DNA from: JADJYF01 sp965278995
GTDB taxonomy: Bacteria; Pseudomonadota; Gammaproteobacteria; Ga0077536
Length of the DNA: 64,000 nucleotides
NCBI GenBank assembly: GCA_965278995.1
Contig: OZ257136.1
Location: forward strand, 5,146,001 to 5,210,000
Direction: 5' to 3'
The position numbers and the translations under genes were made by a program. Below are positions 33,625 through 48,600 of the stretch, one piece after another (position 1 is the first letter of the stretch; every line of letters starts with the position of its first letter). Under the pieces are notes generated by a model, which was not told the origin of the DNA, ran no database searches, and saw nothing but the letters and a program-made list of their open reading frames with translations.

Positions 33625-36600
33625 ATGAAGAAGCTTGTTCGTCCTGTCGACACCGAGGGGCACGCGCCCTCGTTGATCACGGTCCTCGCGAAAGCGATCC
33701 GACATATCATTCAGGGCGGAACAGTCGCTTCGCAGCGGTCGCCGCAGAGGATCGAGCGCCGCGTGCGTTTCGAGCCAATCGAACCGCGGCTGCTCCTGTC
33801 GGCTGATCTGCCCGGCGTGTCACTCCCGCCGCTCGTCGCACAGCATACGGACGACCAGAACGATTCGTCGGCGACGGATACCGCCGGACCAGCCATCAAT
33901 CTCTCGTCACTCGCACCGGCGGGCGCATTTCTCAACCAGACCATCCAACTCGAATTCACCACCAACGCCGGCGAGGTGCTGAACGCCGCGCTGCGCGTCA
34001 ACGGCCAGGCAGGCGCGCAGACACTGCAACTCGTCGACCTCGGTAGTAATTCCATTCTCGCCACGCATGACCTCGATGGTGACCTGCTGGTGCGAATTAC
34101 CGGTGGTGAGCAAGCCGACAGGCTCGTCATCGATTTCGACCCGACGCTTCTCGACTTCCGCCTTGATGTCGGCTTCGACGGTGGCGAGGGATCCGACATC
34201 CTGCGTGGATCGCTGGTGAACACGGACTGGCTAGTTTCAGGAGTCGACAGTGGCTCCGCCGGCGGCATTACCTTCACCGACGTCGAGAACCTGATCGGTG
34301 CAGCCGACAACGAGGACTTTTTCAGCATCACCGCGGGCGGCTCGGTGAGCGGTCTCATTGACGGTGGTGCCGGCGGTTTCGATTCGCTGTCGCTGACTGG
34401 CGGCACGTTCGCGCGCGTCGAATACGTCGCGACAGGACCGCATTCCGGTTCGATCCACCGGGATGCCGACAGGCTCGAATATGACGGACTCGAGCCGATT
34501 TTCGACAACCTGTCGGTCACCGACAGGATCATCCGAACCAGTAATCTGACTGACAACGCAAGACTCACCGATCTCGGCAACCAGCTGTCGCTGGTGAGCA
34601 CTGACGCCATTCCGACTTTCGAGGGCATCACGTTCGCCGAGCCCTCGAATTCCTTGACCATCAACCTCGGCAACGATGCCGGTATACCGTTCATCTCGGA
34701 CACCGATCGTCTCGACATTCAGGCACTCGATTTTGGCGGCAATCTCATCATCAACGGCGAGGCCGGCCTCGACGAGGTGACGATTACCGGCGACGTCGAT
34801 TTGGGCACGAACGTGCTGACCATCAATGCCGAGCAGATCATCGTCAATCCGGGTGTCACCGTCAGCGGTGGGGATCTGACTTTCAACGCAGTCGCCGCAG
34901 TGGGCACGCTGATATCACCGGATTCGGTCCCGATAGTCTCACTGGCTGCTGGCGTGAACATCAACGGCGCGACGCTCATTGGTGACGACATCACGCTCAA
35001 CGCGAGCGCGGCGCTGGTGTCCAGTGTCACCAACCTGCTGCCCTCTATTCCGCTGGTGTCGCTTGCTGCGGACGTTTCCGCCGAGGTGGCGGTTACAGGA
35101 AATTCGGTCCTTTCGGCGACCGGTGCGATCACGGTGTCCGCGAACTCGACTGTCAATTCCACTGTGCTCGCGAACGCGGTGACAGTGGGCGGCGCGGTCG
35201 GGGAAATCGCCATTGCAGCGCCGGTGATCAATAACACGGCGCGGGCGCATTTCTCCGACGGTACCACCGCGCTTGCCGGTACCACGTTGGTGCTGGACGC
35301 GAGTTCCGTCACGACCGTCACGACCACCGCCGACGGCATTACTGCCACCGATGCGGTTGGCACGACCACGGCAATCCCGATCATTCGGGTCACGACCGAA
35401 GCTTTCATCGCGGACGCTGCCACGGTAACCGATGCAGACAGCATCGCCGTCACCGCGACGGCAGCAGGAACCGTCATTACGACCGCCAATTCGACGCCGG
35501 CGGGCGCGAATCTGAATCCGACCACACTCGCGACGCTCGGCATCGCGAGTGCGACGGGTCCGCAGACCGATGCTGCTGCCATCGCGGCGACGACACTCAC
35601 CAGTTCGACGCGGGCGTTCATCGCGACGAGCGGATCGCTGACTGCGACCGGGAATGTAGCGATCGAGGTGGCTTCGGGTTTCAACGTTACGACGCTGGCG
35701 AATTCCACGCCCACTGTCAGCGCGGATAACAACGGCTTCGCGGTTGCCGTCAACCTCACGCAAATCATCGACGAGGCTTTCATCGGTGGCAGTCCGAACT
35801 TCACGACGCCGTCGCTGAGCATCCTCACGAGTGGCGGCAGTACGCTGACAGCAGAGTCTCGCTCGGGCGCGGCCGGTCTGGACAATGCGAATCAGGGATT
35901 CAATGCCGGGTCGTACGCACTGAATACCAACCTGCCCGGACTCGGACCGATACAGGGCAATCTGAGTCATGCTTACATCGACGCCGGTGCCTCGGTAACT
36001 TTCGCCGGCGCCACCGATATCGATATCGCGGCGTCGAACACCAGTGCCGTCGACATCAACGCAGAGCCGGCCGGTGCAGCGTCAAGTGCTGACCAGCTGG
36101 GCGTCGGCCGCTCCGTAGCGGCGAATATCTCCGCCTATACGACGCTTGCCAGCATCGGTGCTGGCACAAGCGTGACCGGAGCCGGTGATCTCGACATCAC
36201 CGCGGCGGGCGACCAGTCGGTCGTCGTCACCTCGCTTGCCGGCGCGCTCGCCGGACTCGACGCGAGCGCGCAATCCGTTGCCGCCTCGCTCGGCGCGAAC
36301 ACCAGCAGCGTCATCATCGACGCAGCAGCCACCGTTGCGCTTGCAGGCGCCCTACAGGCGCGCGCCACCCACACCGCCTCCAACGTAGTCCGCGCCAGCA
36401 GCACTGCCGCCGCGGCGCAGGTGGCTTCACCGACGGAAGCACTGTCGCTGCCGATAGCGGTGAATCTCGCCAACGACGTCGCAACCGTCACGGTCGCCGG
36501 GACGGTGAATGCTGTCGGTAGCGCTGTGATCAGTTCCGATCTCGTGGTCCGCAACGAGGTCGAGAGTGTTGCAGGCGTTCACGGTGCCGATGCGAACGAT

Positions 36601-39600
36601 ACCGATGCCGCGCAGCTCGTCGCTAACGAGCTGGCTTTCCTGAGCAACCGTGCGGCCTTAAGTTTCGGCGGATCGCCGACGCCGCCCACCGGTACCGACA
36701 CGCCTCTGCTCAACCTGCTCTCGAATCAGGCGCAGGGGATCGCCGCTGCGCTCGGGGTAAATCTTTCAAACGCGCTCTCGGCGGCGGCTATCACATCGAC
36801 TGGCGATGTGACGGTCACTGGCGGAACGCTCACCGTCGCCGCCACCAGCGATGTCGATGCGACAGCGCTGGCGAGCGCAAGTGCGACACAGAACCTGCTC
36901 GGCGCAGCCGCCGGCATTGCGCTCAACGCGCAGCAGGCAGATACCGTCGCGACCCTCGCCGGGCAGGCCGAAGCGACCGCCATCACGGTCACTGCGGGCA
37001 TGTCTGGTGACGGCGTCCACACCATCAGCGCGGATTCCGTCTCGGGCACGGGCGAACAGGTAGCCGGTGCTGCGGGTGCTGTCTCGGCGACGTTCGCGCT
37101 GGGCGGCAGCGTCGCGGTCATCGACGACAACGCGACGTTGACGATCACCGATGGTGGGGATGTGCTCGTCAGCGCCACTACCGTGCTCGACAATATCGCC
37201 AACGCTTCGCCGAATCTCGCTGGCAATACGGTGGCGGGCGTCGGTGCGTCCTTCGAACTGAATGCAGGCCTGGTTTCCACCCTCGCCGAGATCCGCAACG
37301 CAGCCATCGTCGGTGCCGGAGACGTTGCCGTACTCGCTGACGGCGAATACACCACGGAAGCCATCGCGGAGGCCGGCATCGGCGCCGGCAGCGGGCTCGG
37401 CGCTGCGGTTGCCATTCTGATCGGCAACACCACCACGACCGCCAATCTCGCCAACACCAGCACGATGTCGACCATCGGCGGAAACTTGCTCGTCACCGCC
37501 ACCCATGTGGCCAATGGCACGCATAGTGCGAATGCGGAAGTCGAGTCCTCGGATGTCGGCGCCGGTGCCGCTATTGCTGTCGGCATGATGCAGGGCGGCG
37601 CGAGCGCGACCGTGGGCAATCGCATGGTGGTGGGCGGTTCGGTCACCGTGCTGGCTGACACGCAAACGGTCATGGATGCAGATGCGGTCGCCAGCGTGAC
37701 CGGTGTCGAGTCGGACGACATCCTGCTGGAGTTCAAGCTCGATATGGTGATCGAGCAGGCTTTCCTGGCCTTGCGCTCTGCCTACGAAATCGACCCGATC
37801 GCCGACGTCGACGGTGCTGCCGACACGCTGACGCTAGCAGGGCATGGGCTCGCGACAGGCGATCGCGTGGTTTATTCGAATGGCGGCGACAATGAGAACA
37901 TCGGCGCGCTGAATGACACCGGCGAGTACTTCGTGAGTGTCGTCGACGCGAACACGATTCGCCTGCATGCGACCCAGCAGGCGGCGCGCGACGGCGTCTC
38001 ACCAATCGATCTCGACGACACGGCAGACGTCACGAACCTGCATACTCTGCAACCTGTCGTGCCGTCGGCACTGGAAGATTTCCTTGGCGCTGCGCGTCTC
38101 GGTACCGGTAATGGCGCGGTCGGAGCGGCCGCGGCGATTGCCGCCAACTTCGATTACAACAGCGCGACGGCCGGCATCGCGAGCGGCGCGAACCTCGTCG
38201 CGGGTGGGGCCATTAACGTACGCAGCGTGATGGACAGCGACGCGAGCGCCTTTGCCGATGGCGCCGCGGTGGACTCTTCCACATCACTGGGTGTGGCCGC
38301 TGCGGTCAACCTGAACTCGCAGACCAATCAGGCTTTCATCGCCGGCACTGTGACCGCAACGGACGTTTCGGTGCAGGCAGAACTTGGCGGTAATGGCCGT
38401 GCCGATTTCGTTGCCGAGGCCGTTTCCGGCGGTGGTGGCGAGTCCGATCTCGGTGTTGCTGGCGCATTCGCCGTCAATCTCAGTTCGCCGCTCATACCGG
38501 CCAATCCGATAACGATCCCGGTGCCCGCGCTGCCGGCGTTACCGGCCTTGCCGACTCTGCCGCCGCCGTTGCCCGCATTGCCCCCGTTGCCGACCCTCAC
38601 CTTGCCGACGCTGCCGCAGATCCCCTTCCCGACCGGAGGCACGCAAGCCGCGGTTATCCAGAACGGGGCGAATATCACGCTGCTCGACGGCGGCGATCTG
38701 CTGGTACGTTCGGCATTCATCGGACGTTACGTGGCGACCACGACCGCGACGCCGCAGGACACCGCGACCATCGGCATCGGTCCGTCGGTATCCGCGAACG
38801 CCGTAACGCAGAGCTCGATTGCCGAAATTCAGGACGCGTTGATCACCGGTATCGACGCAGATGGCAGCAACGTCTCGGTCATTGCACTCGGCGATTTCGA
38901 CGCCACCGCGGATGCCACGGCCGGCGCATCCAACGCCGCCAACCTGCCGGCGGCAGCAGCGCTGAATTACAACGACTTCAATACGATTGCCCGAACACTG
39001 AACTCCTCCGCGACCTCGGTCATCAGCGGCGACCTGCTGGTGTTGGCGGACCATGACAGCCTGAGTACGCACACTGCAGATACCGACAGCGGCATCACTG
39101 GCAGCGTCAGTATCGGCGCCGCCGTCGCGCTCGGATTCACCATCGGTGGCAGCAGCGCCTCCAGCGGCATGTCCATCGACGTCCTGACCGGCGACGTCAC
39201 GGTACAGGCGGACAACATCAGCCTGCTCGACGCCCATGCGACGACCGGGCAGAGCGGCGCCATCGAAGACCCGAACGGCGACGATGTTACCGAGGAGATC
39301 CGCGATCATTTGCGCGGTTTGCTGGCACTCGCGGGTCAGGGCGACATTCCTGCTGATGTCGAAGACGTGCTGCAACGTGCCGCTGTGGCTACCGCCGACG
39401 GACCGCTCGGGGTGGCCGCCGCACTCGCGATGAATATCGATTTCGGTTTCGCCGAAGCGATGCTCGCGCCAGGCGGAGACCTGGCGACGTCGTCCGCGCC
39501 GGTTATCGTCACCAACGCCGACATGGATGCCAGCGCGGTGGCCGATGCGCAGAGCGTGGATGCGGTAACCGGCGCCGGCGTAGCCGTCGCCATCAACGTC

Positions 39601-42600
39601 GATGCGCAGCGCATCGAAACCGCCATTGGTGGCGACGTCACGGCGCCGGAAATCACCATCTCGACCTTGCAGGCCGGCGACGGAATCAATCGTTTTACCG
39701 CACTGGCGCAATCGGGCGCCGGCGCCGAGGATATCGGCGTTGCCGGCGCATTCGCTCTGAACGTGTCTGGCGATCCGCGCGACATCATCAACGATACTGC
39801 CACCGGCGGTGGCCAGCATCTGGCGCGCATCCTCGATGGTGCGAACATCACGCTGACTGCGGCAACCGACATCGTGGTTTCCGCCACCTACGTCGGTGAA
39901 TACATCGCCACTGCGACGGCCGAACCGTCGAACGCGAACATCGGCATTGGACCGTCCGTTGCCCTGAATGCTGTCCAGCATTCGATCCTCGCGGAGATTG
40001 GCGACGCCACTATAGTCGGGGCTGATGATGTCATCGTCACGGCGACCGGCACCTTTACGACGGATACCACCGCCATCGCTGGCGCCGCCGCCTCCGGTGT
40101 CGCGATACCTGCCGCCATCGCGCTGTCCGCACCGCTCAACGACACGATTGCCCGCCTGCGGCCGGGCACGACCATGAGCACCATCGCCGGCGACCTGAAC
40201 GTCACAGCGACCCACACGGCCGTTGTCACCACGGTTGCCGACGCCGAAGCCGGCGGAGACGAGATCGGGGTCGGCGCCGCGATTGCAATCGGCGGTCCGC
40301 TGGGCGGCGCAGTGGCCGATGCCGCTGCCAACATGACGGTTGGCGGTGACGTCAACGTGCTCGCAACGACCAACGCAACAGCGAACACGGAAGCACGCGC
40401 GAGCCAGGCTGGCGCGATCTTTGATGGTCTGACTGTCGACGCGGAAACCCAGCGGCAGCTCGGGCGTATCCTCGATATCGCGGATATCGGCGATATCGAC
40501 ATACCGTTCGTCGACCAGTACCTGCCGGACAGCAGCGACGATGCCAGTATCCCGGACATCGAATTCGGCGCGGCAGCCGCGATTGCTTTGAGCATCGGTC
40601 GTCCGGTCAGCCACGCGTCTATTGGCGCTGGCGCGACGATCATCGCAGACGACGTCTCGATCGTCGCGGAGATGGATTTCGACGGTAACGCCGAGGCCGA
40701 TGCAACGGCTTCAGGCAATATCGCCGCCGTCGGCGTCGCCGCAGCGGGCAACTATACCGAGGGCGAGCACATCGCGGAAATCGGTGCCGGTGCGAACGTG
40801 AACGCTGACTCGATCGCCCTGTCCGCTGTCGGTGAGAACGGCATCTCGTTCGACTACGATGCCGATGCGGTTTCCGTGGCAGCCAACCTCGGCGGTGCCC
40901 TCGCGGGTTCTGTTGCAGTCAACGCCGCACGCAATGTAACCGCAGTGCGCATCGGCGCCAATGCGATCGTCGAGACTGCCGGCGCGCTCGATCTGTTCGT
41001 GAACGTCGCTCGCAATAACAACATCATCGAGAACGCCAACCGGATCCGCTCCGTGACGCGCGCCGGTGAAGTTGGGTTGGGCGGGCTTGCGGCCGCTGGC
41101 GCCGCGATTGCCGGAACGCTGACCTTGGACGGCGACATCAACGAGGCATCCATCGGTGAGGGTGCGCAGGTCACCGCCCCGGGCGGTGTCGAAGTGCGTG
41201 CGCGGACGATTCATGACTTTGACGATCAGGCCGTTGGCGGCTCGATCAGTCTGGTGTTCGCCGCTTCTGTTGGTGCGGCAATTAATTTCACGGAATCCGC
41301 GGCAGTCGCCGAGGTGCTGGGTTCGGTTGAAGCGGACAACGGTGACCTGCTGGTCGAGGCGCTGACGGATAACATCTATGCGCCATCGGCGCTGGGTCTC
41401 GCCGCTGGCGGTCTGGTGTCGGTTGCGGGCTCCGTCGAGAGCAATATCATCGCCAACACGACGCGCGCGGCCATTGGCGGCAGCGCCACGATCATCAATG
41501 CAGACGCCGTTTCAGTGACGGCGCGCGACAGCTCTGAACTCGACGTTGACACGGGCGCCTTGTCGGTGAGCTTTGTCGGCGCGGCCGGTGTTTCGGTCGG
41601 CTTCAATCGGATGACGAACACTATTGCGGCGAGCATCAGCGGCGCGACGGTGACAACCGACGTCGACGGGGTGGAGGTTCTGGCGACTCTCGTAGCAGAC
41701 GTCGATGCGCTCGCGCTCGGTATGAGCGCGGCGGGACTGGTTGCCGGCGTCGGCAGCGTCAGTGTCAACGATCTCAACAACTCGACGAGCGCCTCGCTGC
41801 GCGGAAATGCGGTCGTGACATCCGCCACCGGTGTCATCGTCAACGCAACCGATAGCAGTGAATTGAATGCGGATTCAGGCGCGCTCGCGGTCAGTCTTGG
41901 CGCAGGTGTCGGTGCCTCTGGGGCAGCGAATCGGGTCAACAACACGACGGAAGCCTTCACTGACGGTGCGAACGTCACCGCGAACGACGGCACATTCCAG
42001 CTGACCGCACGCACCGAGAATGACATCGATTCGGCGGCGATTGCTTTCGGTGCAGGCGGCATCGTCGGCGGCTACGCGACCGTGGCCGTGAACGACATCA
42101 CCACGACGACAGACGCGACTATCCGCAACGGCGGCACAATCACGGCGCAGGGACTGAGTGTATCGGCGACCAACGACTCCGACATCGACGCCGACGGTGG
42201 CGGCCTAGGCGCGAGTCTGGGCGTCGGCGCGGGAGCGTCCATATCCAGCAATCTGATCACCGCGACGGTGAATGCCGGAGTCAGCGGTGCAACGGTAACG
42301 ACGACTGATGGCGCTATCGGCATCACCGCACTTCTGAACGGTGACGTCGATGCGGTCGCTATTGGCTTCTCGCTGGCAGGTGCGATCAGCGGTGTTGGAA
42401 CCGCCACCTACAATGCGTTGACGAATACGACCCGGGCTTTCGTCGACGACGGCGCCGTGGTGACGTCCGATGGTGGTGTCGTTATCAGCGCGATAGACAA
42501 CGTCGACGTGAACGCCGATTCCGCATCCCTTTCGGTGAGTTTCGGTGTGGGCGTTGGCGCTTCGTTGGCAACCAACACGCTGTCGAACACGACCGAGGCC

Positions 42601-45600
42601 TACAGCGACGACTCCGATATCACGGCGAACGACGGTACGCTCGTGATCACCGCGATCACGAACAACGATATCGATGCGGTGGCGCTGGCATTTGGCGCGG
42701 GTGGCATTGTCGGTGGCTATGCGACAGTGGCGATGAACGACATCACCACGACGACGGATGCGACGATACGCAACGGCGGCACGCTCGAAGCGCAAGGCGT
42801 GACCTTGTCGGCAACAAACAGCTCGAACATCGATGCAGACGGCGGTGGTCTCGGCGCGAGCTTCGGTATCGGCGCAGGTGCCTCGTTGTCGCAGAACACG
42901 GTGTCGGCGACAGTACGCGCCGGGATCGGCGGCGCAGCGGTGACTTCTACCGGCGACGGCGGCATCGAAGTGAGCGCCGTGGCCAACGGCGATGTCGACG
43001 CAGTGGGTGTCGGCTTCTCGCTGGCCGGCGCGATTGCCGGGGTCGGTACTGCATCCATCAATGAACTGACGAACACAACGCGCGCTTTCGTCAATGGCGG
43101 CGCCGTTTTGACCGCGGACGCGGGCGTGGAGATCAGTGCCAGCGATACGGTGGACGTCAACGCCGATTCGGGATCGTTGGCCGCGAGCTTCGGCGTTGGC
43201 GCCGGCGCATCGCTTTCAACCAACACGTTGACGAACACGACCGAAGCGTTCAGCAACGACTCCGACATTACGGCGAACGGTGGTGCGCTCGCGATCACCG
43301 CCTTCACGAACAACGACACCGATGCGGTCGCGCTCGCGGTTGGCGCAGGCGGTATCGTCGGTGGCTATGCGACAGTGGCGATGAACGACATCACCACGAC
43401 GACGGATGCGACGATACGCAACGGCGGCACGCTCGAAGCGCAAGGCGTGACCTTGTCGGCAACGAACAGCTCGAACATCGATGCGGATGGTGGCGGTCTC
43501 GGCGCGAGCTTCGGTATCGGTGCAGGTGCCTCGTTGTCGCAGAACACGGTGTCGGCGACAGTACGCGCCGGGATCGGCGGCGCAGCGGTGACTTCTACCG
43601 GCGACGGCGGCATCGAAGTGAGCGCCGTGGCCAACGGCGATGTCGATGCAGTGGGTGTCGGCTTCTCGCTGGCCGGCGCGATTGCCGGGGTCGGCACTGC
43701 ATCCATCAATGAACTGACGAACACAACGCGCGCTTTCGTCAATGGCGGCGCCGTCTTGACCGCGGACGCGGGCGTGGAGATCAGTGCCAGCGATACGGTG
43801 GACGTCAACGCTGATTCGGGATCGTTGGCCGCGAGCTTCGGTGTGGGTGCCGGCGCTTCGCTTTCGACCAACACATTGACGAACACGACCGAAGCGTTTA
43901 GCGACGACTCCGATATCACGGTGAATGGTAGTCAACTCGCGATCACCGCCTTCACGAACAACGACACCGATGCGGTCGCACTCGCGCTTGGCGCGGGCGG
44001 CATTGTCGGTGGCTATGCGACGGTGGCGAAGAATGACATCACCACGACGACGGATGCGACGATACGCAACGGCGGCACGCTCGAAGCGCAAGGCGTGACC
44101 TTGTCGGCAACGAACAGCTCGAACATCGATGCGGATGGCGGTGGGCTGGGCGCGGGTCTCGGTATCGGTGCGGGTGCCTCGCTGTCGCAGAACACGGTGT
44201 CGGCGACGGTGCGGGCCGGGATCGGCGGTGCGGCGGTTACTTCGTCAGGTGAAAGCGGCATCGAGGTGAGCGCCGTGGCTGATGGCGACGTCGATGCGGT
44301 TGGCATCGGCTTCTCGCTGGCCGGCGCGATTGCCGGGGTCGGTACTGCATCCATCAATGAACTGACGAACACGACGCGCGCTTTCGTCAATGGCGGCGCA
44401 AATTTGATCTCGGATGGTGGCGTCGAGATCAACGCCAGCGATACGGTCGACGTCAATGCCGACTCGGGATCGTTGGCGGCGAGCTTCGGCGTCGGCGCCG
44501 GTGCTGCGATGGCAACCAACACGTTGACGAACACCACCGAGGCCTTTAGCGACGACTCCGATATCGCGGCGAACGGCGGCGCACTTACGATCACCGCGTT
44601 TACGAATAACGATACCGACGCAGTCGCACTCGCGCTCGGTGCGGGCGGCATTGTCGGTGGCTATGCAACGGTGGCGAAGAACGAGTTCAACGTGACGACG
44701 GATGCGACCGTACGCAACGGTGGCACGCTCGAAGCACGAGGTGTGACGCTGTCGGCAACGAACAGCTCGAACATCGATGCGGATGGCGGTGGACTTGGCG
44801 CGGGCCTGGGTATCGGTGCAGGCGCGTCGCTGTCGCAGAACACCATGAACGCGACGGTACGCGCCGGGATCGGTGGCGCGAACGTGACCAGCAACAACGG
44901 CAATGTCGGCATCACCGCGCTGTCGAGCTACGAAGTGGATGCCGGCGCGCTGGGCTTTTCGCTCGCAGGTGCCGTCGCCAGTATCGGCACGGCCGCGATC
45001 AACGAATTGACGAATACGACTTTCGCCTTCGTCAACAACGGTGCCACGGTAACTGCCGACGGCAACGTTTCGCTGCTTGCCCTCGACGACAGCACCGCGG
45101 ACGCGAGTGCCGGCGGCGCTGCCGTGAGTGCAGGTGGCAGTGTGGGTCTTTCCTACGCCTCGACCACCATTAACAGCAACGTCATAGCGCGCATCGCCGG
45201 GGAATTGACCGACATCGGCGCCGACGGTGACCTTACCGTGACGGCGACGGACTCGACAGCAGCCAGCGCGACCGCAGTCGCCCTGAACGCAGCTATCGGG
45301 GTCGCTGCCAGCGGTGCGGTGGCTGTGGCCGATACCGGGGGTACGGCGACTGCCGCCATCCTCGACGGTGCGATCGTGGATGCCGGAATCGTGACGGTCG
45401 ATGCCAATGGCGACGCGACGCAAGGAGCGTTCGCGAGCGGATTCACCGGTTCGGTCGTTGCCGGCGCCGGTGTCATGATTGCGGAGACGCTCGCCGGTCA
45501 GAGCGCACACGCCGAGGCCAGCGGCACGATTACTGCGGACTCGCTGGACGTGACGGCAAGCGCCGACCGCGACGGAAATGCGGAAGTCATTTACGTTGGG

Positions 45601-48600
45601 ATAAGCCTGGTCACCGGTCAGGTTTCTCTCGAGGCAGAAAAAACATCGGGTGACACCACGGCGCTGATCGGTGACGACGCGGATGTCACGATTGGCGGGC
45701 ACGTCAACGTGAGCGCCGAGTCCGACGATCGTGCCGACCCCGACCTGGTATCGCTCGGCATCGGGCTGGCTACCATCGGCGCGACCGCAAGCATTGGCGA
45801 AATCCGCTCCAACACGCGGGCGGGCATCTCGGGTCGGGTCAGAGCGGATTCGGCGGATGTGACCGCGTCCGCGCTCAAAGTGGCCAACGCCAGCGGCGAG
45901 CTGAACAACTTCGGGCTCGTCAGCCTGAACGGTGTAGCGCTCCAGGGCATTGCCGACAGCCTGCCGGGCGCCGACCTGCCGGTGCCTGTTCTCCCGCCTT
46001 TCGATACGGTGACCAGTGCGTTCATCGCCGGCACGACGGAAGCGTATCTGGGTACCGGCGCAGATGTCACCACGGACGGCACGCTGACGGTAACGGCCTC
46101 GGGTAACAACGACGCCGACGCAGTCAGTACGACGGTGACCGTGAGTCTGGTCGCCGTCTCTGAAACCGGTACCGTAGCGGTGATCGAAGGCTCGACCGAG
46201 ATGCGCATCGGTCAGGGCGTGACGCTTGACGTCGGTTCGCTGGTGTCGGAAGCCACATCCACGAACAACGCGACCGCGGGTTCCAATAACGCGGGCATTA
46301 CGATCGCCAATGTTGAACTGGCCGGCACCACCGTGACCGCGCGCACCGACCATGTCACGGCCGCATACCTGGGGCCCGCCAAGAACCAGGCCGTCAGCAG
46401 CGATCCGGCGACGACGATCCGTATCGACAATGGCGGCCTCAACCTGGTGGCAACGTCGAGCAACACCGCATTCATCAGCGAGATGTCGTTCGACCTCAGT
46501 ATTGTCGAGGTTCAACAGGCCAAACCGGACGCCGATGCCAGTGGTGCCACACGCGCGCATGCCGGCGGAAAATTCACGATCAACGCGGACGGAGTAACCG
46601 CCACCGCGGAGTCGACCAATACCGCGAGCACGCAGGCAATGGCTTTCGAGGTCGGTCTGGTCGATATCGACACGACCGAGCGCTCCGCGCATACCACGCA
46701 TGTGACCGAGGCTTTCGTGGAGTCCGGGGCGGACCTCGATATCAACGGCGGCGCACTGGACCTCAGCGCCGACTCAGTCAACAACGCGACGATCGCACTG
46801 ATCGCGCCGCTCGATCTCGGTCTCGTGGATCTGAATTTCGTCAGCTCGACCTCAGAGGTCGCTGGCTCCACGCTGGCCTACGTCGACGAAGGCTCCCGCA
46901 TCGAGGCGCAGGCCCTGAGTGCTTTCGCCAACTCGCTGAACAATGCCCAGGTCGACAAGTTCGAAATGTCGATCTCGCTGTTCTCGCTGGACAAGGCCAA
47001 GCCGATAGCGCGCACGGCGCATAACACAGCGGCGTTCATCGGACCGGCGGCGGGCCAAGGCATCAACGATGCACTGACCGGTTCCATCGTCCTGAATAAC
47101 GACATCGAACTCTCAGCCACTTCCGAGAACACGGCGAGTGTGGACGAAGTCAACGTCGGGGTGTCGCTTGTCGCTGTCAGCATCGTCGAATCCGAGATTA
47201 CCGTGGGCGGAACAACCCGGGTGATGATCGGCGGCAACTTCGATGTCACTGCCGACGGGATTGACGGCATTGCCAGTTCACTGAATACCGCCGGGTCCGA
47301 TTCGTTCCAGATCAAGTTTGGACTGGTGGACGTCGCAGACGTCGAATCGACGCTTCGTACCACGCATGTCACCGAGGCGAGGATCACCAACGGCGCGGAC
47401 TTCACGCTGAATGGCGGCGGCATCGATCTCGAAGCGGAATCACGCAACAGCGCGAAGATGCGCGGCTTCGATTTCGGCGTATCCATTGTGTCAGTCGACA
47501 CCATGGCGCCGGAGATCATCGCCGGCGGCGCAACGCGCGCTATTGTCGAAGAAGGCGCCGATGTCACGGCGGGCAGCCTCACGATGCGCGCGCGGGCGGA
47601 CAACACGGCGTCGTCCGATTCTGCCGTCGTCAGCATCGGTGCCGTCGATATCAGCTTCATCGAGCCGACCATCCAGACCACTCACGTAGTCGAGGCTTAT
47701 ATCGGCCCCAATCGAGACGACGGCCCCAACGGATCCGCAGGCAGCATCACGCTCGGCGGTGCGCTGAACGTCACTGCAGGCCAGCTCAGTTCCGGCAACA
47801 CCGCGAGCATGGATACGTTTTCAGTCTCGGTCGGGTTGGTCAACTTCTCGTCCATCCGACCGGACGTCAAAGTGAGAGGCGCGACACTGGCGTATATCGG
47901 CGGCAATTTCGCCATCAGTGCGGGTTCGACGAACGTCACCGCGAGTGCCTTGAAGAACAGCGCAACCAGCAGCGTCTTTTCGTTCGATCTCGGTGTCGCG
48001 AATATTGGCGGCGCGAGCGTGCCGGTCACGGTCGAGCATGAAGTCGCCGCATTCGTCGGCCAGAATGCCGATGTCTCTATCGCAGGCGGAACCGCGACTT
48101 TCCTGGCCGAGTCATCGGCGCTCGCCGACGCGGCCGACTTCGGCATCTCGGTCGGCGCCGTTAGCATCCAGAGTCTCTTCTCGAAAGCGCGCGTGGATGG
48201 GACCACCAGCGCCTATGTCGGCGATGGCGCCGAACTCACGGCCAACAATCTGACATTCACCGCGCGCGCCTTGGGCGGTCTGGCGACGGCGGCGATGACG
48301 AACATCGATGTCGGACTTGTCAATATCGTCGAACTCACGCCAAGCGCGGTCACCAGTCACGAGGTTTCCGCTTACGTCGGCGGAGGTGCCAGGGTCACAG
48401 CCGCTGACGTCAGTTTCAGCGCGCGTTCGCAGTCCACTGCCGAGTCTGACGTCGATACGGGCGGCTTCGGCCTGGTGGCGGTCGCTACCGTGAACCCGCA
48501 CGCGACGGCCGAGAATAGTGTCGGGGCGTTCGTGCTCGGCACCGTGATCAGCGACGATCTGACCCTCACCGCCGATGCCAACCACCTTGCTAATGCTACT

